DNA of 9,001 bases from an uncultured Carnobacterium sp. (GTDB taxonomy: Bacteria > Bacillota > Bacilli > Lactobacillales > Aerococcaceae), in the NCBI GenBank assembly GCA_937967765.1, contig CALCML010000290.1:1-9001 (forward strand), given 5' to 3'. Of the stretch, positions 1 through 6,743 are shown piece by piece (the stretch's first letter is position 1; each line of letters begins with the position of its first letter). The position numbers and the translations under genes are program-made. Below the pieces are notes generated by a model, which searched no databases, had not been told where the DNA came from, and was given only the letters and a program-made list of their open reading frames with translations.

Positions 1-50
1 GTTTATTAGACTTTCTTGAATCACGAGTGATGAAAAGAAAGTCAATAAAC
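1..50. repeat. Long imperfect inverted repeat (hairpin) upstream of folD
   Basis: The arms at 1-17 and 35-50 pair over 16 bp with a single bulged A at position 8. Inside them, bases 20-24 (ATCAC) can pair with 27-31 (GTGAT), separated from the outer stem by a small purine-rich internal loop. The whole 50 bases can therefore fold as one nearly continuous hairpin. No T-run follows on the + strand (the next bases are CACTGCG), so it does not look like a + strand intrinsic terminator. It could terminate a gene on the - strand whose T-run lies left of the window, or it could be a dispersed repeat. The window edge cuts the context, so its role is unknown. Confidence 0.5.
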
Positions 51-79
51 CACTGCGTCTAAGTCAAAGCACAAAACTT

Positions 80-107
80 TTGAACAGACAAAAAATTAAC
101 ATATATG
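80..107 (+). promoter_or_regulatory. Possible folD operon promoter (weak match)
   Basis: TTGAAC at 80-85 can serve as a -35 box, with TATATG at 102-107 as a -10 box after a 16-base spacer. Each matches the sigma-A consensus at four of six positions. The palindrome at 94-113 would cover this -10 box. An alternative is TTAACA (96-101) with TATGTT (120-125) after 18 bases. The region is so AT-rich that neither can be preferred. Some promoter is expected between 51 and 170, because the eight genes that follow show no better start point. Confidence 0.3.
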
Positions 108-128
108 TTAATTCACACATATGTTAAT
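94..128. promoter_or_regulatory. Operator-like palindrome plus second partial copy upstream of folD
   Basis: Bases 94-113 (AATTAACATATATGTTAATT) are a perfect 20-bp palindrome. The sequence ATATGTTAAT occurs at 103-112 and again at 119-128, a direct repeat offset by 16 bp, and both copies are followed by a CAC-containing tail. A perfect dyad with a nearby repeated half-site, about 75 bases ahead of the first gene of an operon, is typical of a dimeric repressor site. The regulator is not identified. It resembles the TTAAC/GTTAA half-sites of the AdcR/ZitR type, but the 6-base spacing is wrong for them. The site overlaps possible promoter elements, which would fit repression. This is inference from symmetry and position only. 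Confidence 0.45.
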
Positions 129-186
129 ATCACCATACATATTTTTATTAACTTTACATAATTATTTTTGAAAAAAGGAGACTTCT

Positions 187-1035
187 ATGACGCAAATTCT
201 AGATGGGAAAGCATTAGCTGGAAAAATAAGAGAAGAACTAAAACAGGAAGTACAACAGCTTTCTAAGAGTGGAGTCATACCTTCACTAACGGTCATTCTC
301 GTTGGAGAAGACCCAGCTAGCCAAGTGTACGTGCGTAATAAAGAACGCGCAGCTACTGAAGTAGGCATTCATTCAAACGTGATTCGCCTCAGTGAAGAAA
401 CGACACAAGAAGAACTATTAGAATACGTGAATACACTTAACCATGATGCTAGCGTTCATGGGATATTGGTGCAATTACCTTTGCCAAAACACATCGATAC
501 AGATGCAGTCTTAGAAGCGATTGTTCCTGAAAAAGATGTGGACGGGTTCCATCCAGTGAACTTAGGGAAGTTACTACAAAAGGATGAATCGATTGTTCCA
601 TGTACACCACAAGGAATCATGGAATTCTTCAAAGAATACAATATCGACCTTGTTGGAAAAGAGATGGTCATCATTGGCCAAAGTACGATTGTCGGCCGTC
701 CAATGGCATTGTTAGGGTTGAATCACGGTGCGACAGTTACAGTTTGTCATAGCCGTACTAAAGATTTAGCAAAAGTGGCTAAACGCGCTGATATTCTCAT
801 TAGTGCCGTAGGAAAAGCAGGACTTGTTACAAATGACTTCGTAAAAGAAGGGGCCGTTGTCATTGATGTCGGCATTAACCGTAATGAGGAAGGAAAACTT
901 TGTGGAGACGTCTTGTTTGAAGAAGTGGTGCCACTCACAAGTGCGATTACACCAGTGCCTGGCGGAGTAGGTCCAATGACGATTGCGATGTTACTAGCGC
1001 AAACCGTAAAAAATGCAAAAAGTAAGAAGGAGTAG
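187..1035 (+). CDS. folD: Bifunctional methylenetetrahydrofolate dehydrogenase / methenyltetrahydrofolate cyclohydrolase FolD
   Basis: FolD interconverts 5,10-methylene-THF, 5,10-methenyl-THF and 10-formyl-THF in the cytosol with NADP(H), supplying one-carbon units for purines and formyl-Met-tRNA. At 282 residues it is full length. The YxxxK catalytic motif is Y48-K52 (YVRNK). The first family signature ends in QLPLP (96-100), and the conserved acidic residue of KDVDGFHPVN is D119. The Rossmann-fold segment GQSTIVGRP (164-172) and the HSRT cofactor site (188-191) follow. The second signature PGGVGPMTI lies at 258-266. The first position of the nucleotide motif, often Arg in Bacillus (GRS), is Gln here; this position varies in the family. 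ATG 187 follows AAGGAG (175-180) at a 6-base spacing. It is the first gene of the run, and its stop lies three bases before xseA. Confidence 0.97.
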   Translation: MTQILDGKALAGKIREELKQEVQQLSKSGVIPSLTVILVGEDPASQVYVRNKERAATEVGIHSNVIRLSEETTQEELLEYVNTLNHDASVHGILVQLPLPKHIDTDAVLEAIVPEKDVDGFHPVNLGKLLQKDESIVPCTPQGIMEFFKEYNIDLVGKEMVIIGQSTIVGRPMALLGLNHGATVTVCHSRTKDLAKVAKRADILISAVGKAGLVTNDFVKEGAVVIDVGINRNEEGKLCGDVLFEEVVPLTSAITPVPGGVGPMTIAMLLAQTVKNAKSKKE

Positions 1036-1038
1036 GAC

Positions 1039-2373
1039 ATGGAACAAGAATACTTAACCGTCAGTGCGCTGACGAAGTATATAAAAACTAAATTTGACCG
1101 TGATCCGCACTTAGACCGTGTTTATTTGACGGGAGAAATTTCGAACTTTAATAAAAATAGTGTGCATAAGTATTTCAACTTAAAGGATGAAAATGCGATT
1201 ATCGCTGCGACCATGTTCCAAGGCGCCTATAAGAAAATTCAATTCCAACCAGAAGAAGGAATGAAGGTTCTTGTAATTGGGCGCGTCACGGTATACGAGA
1301 AATCTGGAAAATATCAAATGATTATCGAACATATGGAACCAGATGGAGTCGGCGCTCTTTATCAAGCTTACGAACAGTTGAAAAAGAAACTAACGGAAGA
1401 AGGCGTATTTGCTGGACCAAAGAAACCAATCCCTGTATTTCCAAAGAAAATTGCGATTTTAACGAGTGATACAGGTGCCGTTATTCGTGATATTCAAACA
1501 ACGGTGGCTCGACGTTTTCCAATCGCACAACTCGTGTTATATCCAACCGTGGTACAAGGAGTTCATGCCGTTCCAAGTATTCTTAAAAACTTGGACTTAG
1601 TAGAACAGTCGGATGCCGATGTGGTTATCATTGGTCGTGGTGGTGGTTCCATTGAAGACTTATGGGCGTTTAACGAGGAACCTGTTGTTAGACGTGTTGC
1701 TTCATTCTCCCTCCCAATCATTTCAAGTGTGGGGCATGAAACAGATACGACCTTAACAGACTTTGCAGCTGACCAACGTGCAGCTACACCAACTGCCGCA
1801 GCAGAACTTGCAACGCCGGTCTTAAATGACATCCATTTAACACTTGGGAATCTAACAGGGCGCTTGCAAACCACGATGCTTAATCAGTTGAATACTCGTA
1901 AGGAGTTATTAAGTAAACTAGAAAAGTCTGGTATTTTTGTAAAACCAGAGCGGATGTATGAAGTCTATGCACAGCAAGTCGATCAACTGCGATTAAAACT
2001 AATGCAAGGCATGCAACAAAGACTTCACCTGGCAAAACAACAATCGATGCAATTTACGCACCGCCTGCAATTAGTGTCGCCAGAACAATTATTAATTCAA
2101 CAAAAGCAAAAACTCGAATGGTTGCATAAGCAATTAGTCGATAGCAATCAAAACTATTTGCAGGATAAGCAAATCAGATTCCAACAATTAGTGGAAAAAT
2201 TAGATTTACTTAGTCCACTGAAGATTATGACGCGTGGTTACGGTATCGTGTTTAAAGACGGTGATATCGTAAAATCGGTCGACCAAATTGAAGAAGAACA
2301 ACCAATTAAAATCAGACTTAGTGATGGTCTAGTGAATGCTACTGTCACAGCAAAAAATAAGGAGAGTTTATAA
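1039..2373 (+). CDS. xseA: Exodeoxyribonuclease VII large subunit XseA
   Basis: XseA is the catalytic large subunit of exonuclease VII. The complex degrades single-stranded DNA from both ends into short oligonucleotides, in repair and recombination. The 444 residues are a normal length. Residues 1-100 form the N-terminal OB-fold domain, including LTGEISNF (30-37) and HKYFNLKD (43-50). The catalytic domain spans about 130-345 and carries IAILTSDTGAVIRD (138-151), the glycine-rich GRGGGSIEDLWAFN (199-212) and GHETDTTLTDFAADQRAATP (232-251). A long Gln- and Leu-rich coiled-coil region (about 265-390) follows, and the family's C-terminal segment includes LKIMTRGYGIV (394-404). ATG 1039 is preceded by AAGGAG (1027-1032) inside the folD end, at 6-base spacing. 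The stop overlaps the xseB start as TAATG, so the two subunits are translationally coupled, as expected for a fixed-ratio complex. Confidence 0.97.
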   Translation: MEQEYLTVSALTKYIKTKFDRDPHLDRVYLTGEISNFNKNSVHKYFNLKDENAIIAATMFQGAYKKIQFQPEEGMKVLVIGRVTVYEKSGKYQMIIEHMEPDGVGALYQAYEQLKKKLTEEGVFAGPKKPIPVFPKKIAILTSDTGAVIRDIQTTVARRFPIAQLVLYPTVVQGVHAVPSILKNLDLVEQSDADVVIIGRGGGSIEDLWAFNEEPVVRRVASFSLPIISSVGHETDTTLTDFAADQRAATPTAAAELATPVLNDIHLTLGNLTGRLQTTMLNQLNTRKELLSKLEKSGIFVKPERMYEVYAQQVDQLRLKLMQGMQQRLHLAKQQSMQFTHRLQLVSPEQLLIQQKQKLEWLHKQLVDSNQNYLQDKQIRFQQLVEKLDLLSPLKIMTRGYGIVFKDGDIVKSVDQIEEEQPIKIRLSDGLVNATVTAKNKESL

Positions 2374-2585
2374 TGGCTAAAAAAGAAATGAAATTTGAAG
2401 AAGCAATGGGTGCCTTAGAACAAATCGTGCGCCAATTAGAAAGCGGAAATGTTCCTTTAGACGAAGCGCTTGATAAATTCAAAGAAGGAATGGAATTAAG
2501 CCAATTTTGTAATGAAACTTTGACAAAAGCCGAAGAAACCGTTCGTGCAATGATTACAGTGAATGCAGAAGGAAAAGAGGCATAG
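2373..2585 (+). CDS. xseB: Exodeoxyribonuclease VII small subunit XseB
   Basis: XseB is the small helical subunit that binds the coiled-coil region of XseA in several copies to form active exonuclease VII. The 70-residue length is normal. The family pattern is clear: FEEAMGALEQIVRQLESGN (residues 8-26), then PLDEALDKFKEGMELSQFCN (28-47), then a helical tail with KAEETV. There is no signal peptide or membrane segment. The ATG shares its A with the xseA TAA stop. The ribosome binding site AAGGAG (2359-2364) lies within the xseA coding sequence at 8-base spacing. The gene ends four bases before the preferred ispA start. Confidence 0.96.
   Translation: MAKKEMKFEEAMGALEQIVRQLESGNVPLDEALDKFKEGMELSQFCNETLTKAEETVRAMITVNAEGKEA
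2575..2580 (+). promoter_or_regulatory. Ribosome binding site deciding the ispA start
   Basis: AAGAGG, within a longer purine run from 2567, lies at the end of xseB, nine bases before ATG 2590. The in-frame upstream ATG at 2563 has no Shine-Dalgarno-like sequence ahead of it, so 2590 is preferred. The extra nine residues from 2563 (starting MQKEKRH) do not resemble the N-terminus expected for the family. Confidence 0.55.
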
Positions 2586-2589
2586 TCGT

Positions 2590-3468
2590 ATGGTGAAGGA
2601 TGTTATTCAACAACTTCAACAAGACGTAGCACTTCACTTAACGCAGCTGATTGAAAATAGAGCTTCTGACGCAAGGTTGAAAGAAGCGATGCTATACGCT
2701 GTACAATCCGGTGGAAAACGAATTAGACCACTCTTGACGCTTGCAGTCGGTTCAGCTGGAACTTCGTCAAATGAAGCAGCGTTAGATTTAGCATGTGCCT
2801 TAGAGATGATTCATACGTATTCACTCATTCATGATGACTTACCAGGAATGGATGACGATGACCTTCGTCGTGGTCGTCCAACCGTGCATAAGGCTTTTGA
2901 TGAAGCCACTGCGATTTTAGCAGGGGATGCATTACTGACATTAGCCTTCGGAGTGGCTGCAAATGCCAACTTACAAGTTCATCAATTAGTGGAAGCCGTA
3001 AAGATTTTGTCGACTGCTTCTGGTATGAGTGGCATGATTTCAGGCCAAATGAAAGATATTGCTAGTGAAGAAGTGACGATTACTTTGGAACAAATGAAAG
3101 AAATCCATCGTGAGAAAACAGGCGAGTTATTACTAGCTGCTGTACGTCTTGGAAATCTCTTTATCGATGATGCAAAGATGAAAGAAGCTTTTGTTTCTTA
3201 TGCAACTCACTTTGGTCTAGCATTCCAAATTCAAAATGACTTGCAAGATGTTTGCTGGACAAGTGAGCAAACCGGTAAAGAAACAGGTAAGGATTCTGAA
3301 CTAAGTAAAAATACGTATCCGAGTCTCTTAGGAGTAGAAGGCGCAAAAGAAGCCTTAGCAAGCGAAATTTCGTCTTGTAAACGTGCATTGGAAGAAGTGG
3401 CATTTACGCCAGAAAACCAACAAACAAAGGCGCTACTCGTTGAATTTTTAACGTATTTAGAAATATAG
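2590..3468 (+). CDS. ispA: Geranyl/farnesyl diphosphate synthase IspA (type II polyprenyl synthase)
   Basis: This enzyme condenses isopentenyl diphosphate with dimethylallyl and geranyl diphosphate to give farnesyl diphosphate, the precursor of undecaprenyl and other prenyl lipids. From ATG 2590 it has 292 residues, normal for the family. GGKRIRP (41-47) binds isopentenyl diphosphate. The first Asp-rich motif is DDLPGMD (82-88), followed by DLRRGRPT (91-98). The fifth residue upstream of it is Y77; an aromatic residue there limits chain length in known bacterial farnesyl synthases, so a C15 product is expected. The second Asp-rich motif reads NDLQD (216-220) instead of the usual DDxxD, so its first metal ligand is Asn. 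K240 in KNTYPSLLG (240-248) is in its usual place. The lack of dxs next to it fits an organism that uses the mevalonate pathway. It starts four bases after xseB and lies nine bases from tlyA. Confidence 0.94.
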   Translation: MVKDVIQQLQQDVALHLTQLIENRASDARLKEAMLYAVQSGGKRIRPLLTLAVGSAGTSSNEAALDLACALEMIHTYSLIHDDLPGMDDDDLRRGRPTVHKAFDEATAILAGDALLTLAFGVAANANLQVHQLVEAVKILSTASGMSGMISGQMKDIASEEVTITLEQMKEIHREKTGELLLAAVRLGNLFIDDAKMKEAFVSYATHFGLAFQIQNDLQDVCWTSEQTGKETGKDSELSKNTYPSLLGVEGAKEALASEISSCKRALEEVAFTPENQQTKALLVEFLTYLEI

Positions 3469-3477
3469 GAGTAACAA

Positions 3478-4293
3478 ATGGAAAAAGAACGTGTGGATAT
3501 TCTAGTCGTACAACAAGGATTGACAGATTCCAGAGAAAAAGCAAAACGTCTTGTCATGGCTGGACAGATTGTGGATGCAGTGAATCATAATCGATACGAC
3601 AAACCAGGGGAGAAAATTCCTGTCACGAGTTCATTGATGATTAAAGGAGAACCCTTGAAATATGTGTCTCGTGGCGGTTTGAAATTAGAAAAAGCCTTAA
3701 AAGAATTCGATGTCAGTGTCGATGGAAAGATTTTATTAGATATCGGTGCTTCTACAGGTGGATTTACAGATGCGGCCTTACAAAATGGGGCTAAACAAAG
3801 TTATGCACTCGATGTGGGGTATAACCAATTAGATTATAAACTTCGCCAAGATGAGCGTGTCGTTGTCATGGAGCGTATGAATTTCCGTTTCGCAACTCCA
3901 GATGATTTCACAAAAGGTCAACCAGATGTGGCTTCGATTGACGTATCGTTTATTTCGTTGAAGCTTATTTTACCGCCATTAAAACCAATTCTAAAAGAAG
4001 GCGGAGACGTGCTTGTATTGATTAAACCGCAATTCGAAGCAGGTCGTGAACGCATCGGGAAAAAAGGGATTGTCAGTGATCCAAAAGTACATGAAGATGT
4101 ATTAGTCGATATTTTAAGCTTCAGTGAACAAATCGGATTTACTGTTGAAAAAGTAACGTATTCACCAATCACTGGTGGAAGTGGGAATATTGAATTTTTA
4201 GCGCATTTAAAAAATACGGCTCCAAGTGAGGTTCATTCGTTTGAAGAACTCGCGCGTGAGACGGTTAAAGAAGCGCAACGATTAAAAAAGTAA
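3478..4293 (+). CDS. tlyA: TlyA/YqxC family S4-domain rRNA 2'-O-methyltransferase
   Basis: This is a predicted S-adenosylmethionine-dependent RNA methyltransferase of the TlyA family, often mislabelled hemolysin. Mycobacterial TlyA 2'-O-methylates 16S and 23S rRNA cytidines; the target in Firmicutes is less certain. The 271 residues hold an N-terminal S4 RNA-binding domain (about 4-62), a linker containing SRGGLKLEKAL (64-74), and an FtsJ-like Rossmann methyltransferase domain. The SAM-binding motif is DIGASTGGFTD (88-98). The expected K-D-K-E catalytic set is present: K69 (RGGLK), D155 (SIDVSF), K183 (IKPQFEAG) and E239 (GNIEFL). No signal peptide or membrane segment is visible, which argues against a secreted hemolysin. 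ATG 3478 follows AGGAG (3467-3471), which overlaps the ispA stop, at 6-base spacing. In many relatives argR/ahrC follows this gene; here recN follows directly. Confidence 0.93.
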   Translation: MEKERVDILVVQQGLTDSREKAKRLVMAGQIVDAVNHNRYDKPGEKIPVTSSLMIKGEPLKYVSRGGLKLEKALKEFDVSVDGKILLDIGASTGGFTDAALQNGAKQSYALDVGYNQLDYKLRQDERVVVMERMNFRFATPDDFTKGQPDVASIDVSFISLKLILPPLKPILKEGGDVLVLIKPQFEAGRERIGKKGIVSDPKVHEDVLVDILSFSEQIGFTVEKVTYSPITGGSGNIEFLAHLKNTAPSEVHSFEELARETVKEAQRLKK

Positions 4294-4300
4294 AGGGTGA
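4292..4300 (+). promoter_or_regulatory. Ribosome binding site deciding a TTG start for recN
   Basis: AAAGGGTGA, close to the ideal AAAGGAGGTGA, overlaps the tlyA stop. AAGG at 4293-4296 lies nine bases before TTG 4306. The in-frame GTG at 4297 directly abuts AAAGG with no spacer and has only an A-rich tract further upstream, so it is a poor start. The TTG start also aligns the protein residue for residue with the usual RecN N-terminus. Confidence 0.6.
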
Positions 4301-4305
4301 CGAAC

Positions 4306-6018
4306 TTGATTCAAGAGATTTATATTAAGAATTTTGCCATTATCGAAGAAGTTCAGTGTACGTTTGAAAAAGGGATGACGGTTTTAACCGGGGAAACGGG
4401 CGCTGGGAAATCGATTATTATTGATGCGGTGGGCCTGTTGATTGGTGAACGTGCATCGCTCGAAATGATTCGTTATGGTGAAGAAAAGTCCTTGATTCAA
4501 GGGGTATTTAGAATTGAGGATCCAGCCGTTGTTGAAAAGTTGCAAGAATTCGGGGTTGAAGTTGTTGAAGATGAATTAATGATTCAACGTGAACTATTGC
4601 AAAATGGAAAATCAAACTGTCGTATTAATGGACAGTTAGCGACTGTTGCGCTCCTTAAACAAATCGGACCTTATTTAATCGATATCCATGGCCAAAATGA
4701 GCATTTCTTATTATTAAATGAAGAGAAACATTTAGGGCTATTAGATGAGTTCGCACACCATCAAATGGGCCCATTATTGGCTTCGTACGATGAAGCTTAT
4801 GCAAAAGTCGTAGCCGCTAAACAAGAACTCAGAGCGTTGCAAACAGCAGAAAAAGAAGACGCACAACGCGTAGATATGCTGAAATTCCAATTACAAGAAA
4901 TCGAAGAAGCCAATATTTATGTGGGTGAGGAAGAACAATTAAGCGAAGAAAAAGAGTACTTTACACACTTCCAAAAGATCCAAACGGCACTTCAAACAGC
5001 TCTTGCTGCTCTTGAAGGGGAAGAATATTCAAGCGTCGATGCTATCGGTGAAGCGACACGTGAAGTGGAAAGTCTAGAGTCGATTTCAACAAGCTTCAAG
5101 ACACTCTCTACACAAATGAGCGAGGCTTACTATCAACTGCAGGATGCTACAAGTGCGATTCGTCATGAAATCGAAAATGCTGAATTTGACGAAGAACGTC
5201 TGGCCTTTATCGAAGAACGTCTCGATGTTTACTATCAATTAAAACGTAAATATGGGGATGATGCAGAAGAGATTCTAGCCTTCCAAGATAAAGCAAGAGA
5301 CGCTTTGAATAAGATTGAAAATAAAGAAGCATTGATTGCTGAAACAGAAAAAGTGTTGAAACAAGCTACTCTTGAAGCTTTTGCGATTGCAGAGAAGATT
5401 TCAAGTATTCGTCGTGAAGTTGCGAAACGTTTAGAAGCAGATATTGTGAGCGAATTGCACGGCCTCTATATGGAGAATGCGCAATTTGCTATCCAATTTG
5501 AGACAACTGAAGCCTTACTGGAAACAGGGATTGACATCGTTGAGTTTTATATTTCAACGAATAAAGGGGAACCATTGAAGCCTCTTAGCAAGATTGTTTC
5601 TGGTGGGGAGTTGTCGCGTATTACATTAGCGATGAAATCCATCTTTACAAAGGAACAACTCGTTGGAACAATTATTTTTGACGAAGTGGATACAGGTGTT
5701 AGCGGACGTGTGGCGCAGGCGATTGCTTCGAAGATGCACTACATTTCAGAATACGCTCAAGTGTTGAGTATTACGCATTTACCACAAGTGGCAAGTATGG
5801 CGGATACGCATATTCATATTGAAAAAGTAGAAGAAGGCGAACGTACGCATACGATTCTTAAAGTGATGGACGAAGCAGAACGTACAGAAGAAATCGCGCG
5901 TATGCTCTCTGGTACGACAATTACCGCATTAACACTGGAAAATGCAAAAGAACTTTTACAAATTTCAAACTCAATTAAACAAGAAAATGATACACGAGTA
6001 GAAGGTGAACGCAAATGA
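4306..6018 (+). CDS. recN: DNA double-strand break repair ATPase RecN
   Basis: RecN is an SMC-like cytosolic ATPase recruited early to DNA double-strand breaks, where it tethers ends for RecA-dependent recombination. From TTG 4306 it has 570 residues, a normal length. The N-terminus reads MIQEIYIKNFAIIEEV, matching the Bacillus-type start (M-x-x-x-x-x-IKNFAIIEE). Walker A is TGETGAGKS (28-36) and the GQNEH motif is at 129-133. Residues from about 155 to 385 form the two antiparallel coiled-coil arms around a short hinge. The ABC signature is SGGELSR (432-438), Walker B with D-loop is FDEVDTGVSGR (458-468), and SITHLPQVA (488-496) carries the switch His. The alternative GTG at 4297 would add three residues. 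The gene follows tlyA by 12 bases and its TGA overlaps the ugpQ ATG (ATGA). No LexA/SOS-type box was recognised nearby. Confidence 0.95.
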   Translation: MIQEIYIKNFAIIEEVQCTFEKGMTVLTGETGAGKSIIIDAVGLLIGERASLEMIRYGEEKSLIQGVFRIEDPAVVEKLQEFGVEVVEDELMIQRELLQNGKSNCRINGQLATVALLKQIGPYLIDIHGQNEHFLLLNEEKHLGLLDEFAHHQMGPLLASYDEAYAKVVAAKQELRALQTAEKEDAQRVDMLKFQLQEIEEANIYVGEEEQLSEEKEYFTHFQKIQTALQTALAALEGEEYSSVDAIGEATREVESLESISTSFKTLSTQMSEAYYQLQDATSAIRHEIENAEFDEERLAFIEERLDVYYQLKRKYGDDAEEILAFQDKARDALNKIENKEALIAETEKVLKQATLEAFAIAEKISSIRREVAKRLEADIVSELHGLYMENAQFAIQFETTEALLETGIDIVEFYISTNKGEPLKPLSKIVSGGELSRITLAMKSIFTKEQLVGTIIFDEVDTGVSGRVAQAIASKMHYISEYAQVLSITHLPQVASMADTHIHIEKVEEGERTHTILKVMDEAERTEEIARMLSGTTITALTLENAKELLQISNSIKQENDTRVEGERK

Positions 6019-6743
6019 CAAAAATCTTTGCACATAGAGGGAGTAAAGGGACACATCCAGAAAACACACTCGCTTCATTTAGAGAGGCAGTGCGTGTGGG
6101 AAGTGACGGCATTGAACTCGATGTCCATTTAACAAAGGATGGACAGTTAGTTGTGATTCATGATGAAACAGTCGACCGTACAACCAATGGTACTGGTGAA
6201 ATCAGAAACTTAACGCTAGCAAAAATCAAAGAGCTAGATGCAGGAAGTTGGTTTAATGCTACATTTGCTGGCGAGAAAATTCCAACTCTGGAAGAAGTAC
6301 TTCACTTATTAAAAGAGTTGAACTTCAACGGGCAATTAAATATTGAGTTAAAAACAGATATTATTCAATATGATGGACTCGTTGAGAAATGTCTTGCTCT
6401 TCAAAGTACCGGGAGTTGGCCATTTGCAATTGTCTATTCTAGCTTTAACCCATATACATTAGTTGAGCTCAAAAAATTAAATCCAACTCAAGAAATTGGG
6501 CTTCTATTTGAGTCAGTCGAGTGGGCGAATAAAGGGGACGCGATGCTTGAAAAAGAATCGTATCATCCGGATTTGAAGTTGCTTGATTGGACGCTTGAAT
6601 GGAATATGAATCAATTACCTTTACGTGTATGGACTGTGAATGAAGATAAAGACATTAACCGTTGCTTTGAACTACAGATTGAGGCCATTTTTACGGACTA
6701 TCCGGAAAAGGCGTTGCAATTAAAGGAGAACTATGAGCGATAA
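6015..6743 (+). CDS. ugpQ: Cytosolic glycerophosphodiester phosphodiesterase (UgpQ-like)
   Basis: This is a GDPD-family TIM-barrel phosphodiesterase that hydrolyses glycerophosphodiesters, the deacylated phospholipid head groups, to glycerol-3-phosphate and an alcohol. At 242 residues and without a signal peptide it matches cytosolic UgpQ rather than secreted GlpQ. Visible motifs are AHRG (6-9) with H7 and R8, HPENTLASF (14-22), the metal-binding segment GIELDVHLTKDGQLVVIHD (32-50) with E34, D36 and H49, and NIELK (109-113) with E111. The C-terminal VWTVNE (205-210) is typical of the barrel end. Its ATG overlaps the recN TGA, with AAGGTG (6002-6007) at 7-base spacing. The gene overlaps miaA by 11 bases. 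Its link to repair or tRNA genes appears to be positional. The symbol follows the E. coli homologue; substrate preference is unknown. Confidence 0.9.
   Translation: MTKIFAHRGSKGTHPENTLASFREAVRVGSDGIELDVHLTKDGQLVVIHDETVDRTTNGTGEIRNLTLAKIKELDAGSWFNATFAGEKIPTLEEVLHLLKELNFNGQLNIELKTDIIQYDGLVEKCLALQSTGSWPFAIVYSSFNPYTLVELKKLNPTQEIGLLFESVEWANKGDAMLEKESYHPDLKLLDWTLEWNMNQLPLRVWTVNEDKDINRCFELQIEAIFTDYPEKALQLKENYER

Noticed and set aside
39..67. CtsR-like AGTCAAA heptads
   Set aside because: AAGTCAA occurs at 39-45 and 61-67, but the 3-base spacing between direct heptads required for a CtsR site is not found.
76..88. Possible PurR box ahead of folD (GAAC core)
   Set aside because: The sequence reads TTTTGAACAGA and lacks the CCGAAC core of the known PurBox; only four core bases match, which is expected by chance.
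94..113. AdcR/ZitR-type zinc repressor site
   Set aside because: The half-sites TTAAC and GTTAA are present, but the spacing is 6 bases instead of 2, so the known regulator should not bind in the usual way.
51..186. Tetrahydrofolate riboswitch upstream of folD
   Set aside because: The leader is short and AT-rich, and none of the conserved GC-rich stems or junction sequences of known THF riboswitches is visible.
1563..1874. Open frame of about 100 codons on the - strand inside xseA
   Set aside because: It is antisense to the conserved catalytic core of XseA, has no family features and no convincing ribosome binding site, and is best explained by codon bias of the real gene.
3231..3557. Open frame on the - strand across the ispA/tlyA junction
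   Set aside because: It overlaps two well-supported genes, its composition is Ser/Cys-rich as expected from reverse reading, and no motif is recognisable.
3478..4293. tlyA as a hemolysin
   Set aside because: The protein has an S4 domain, a SAM motif and a complete methyltransferase catalytic set, and no signal or membrane segment.
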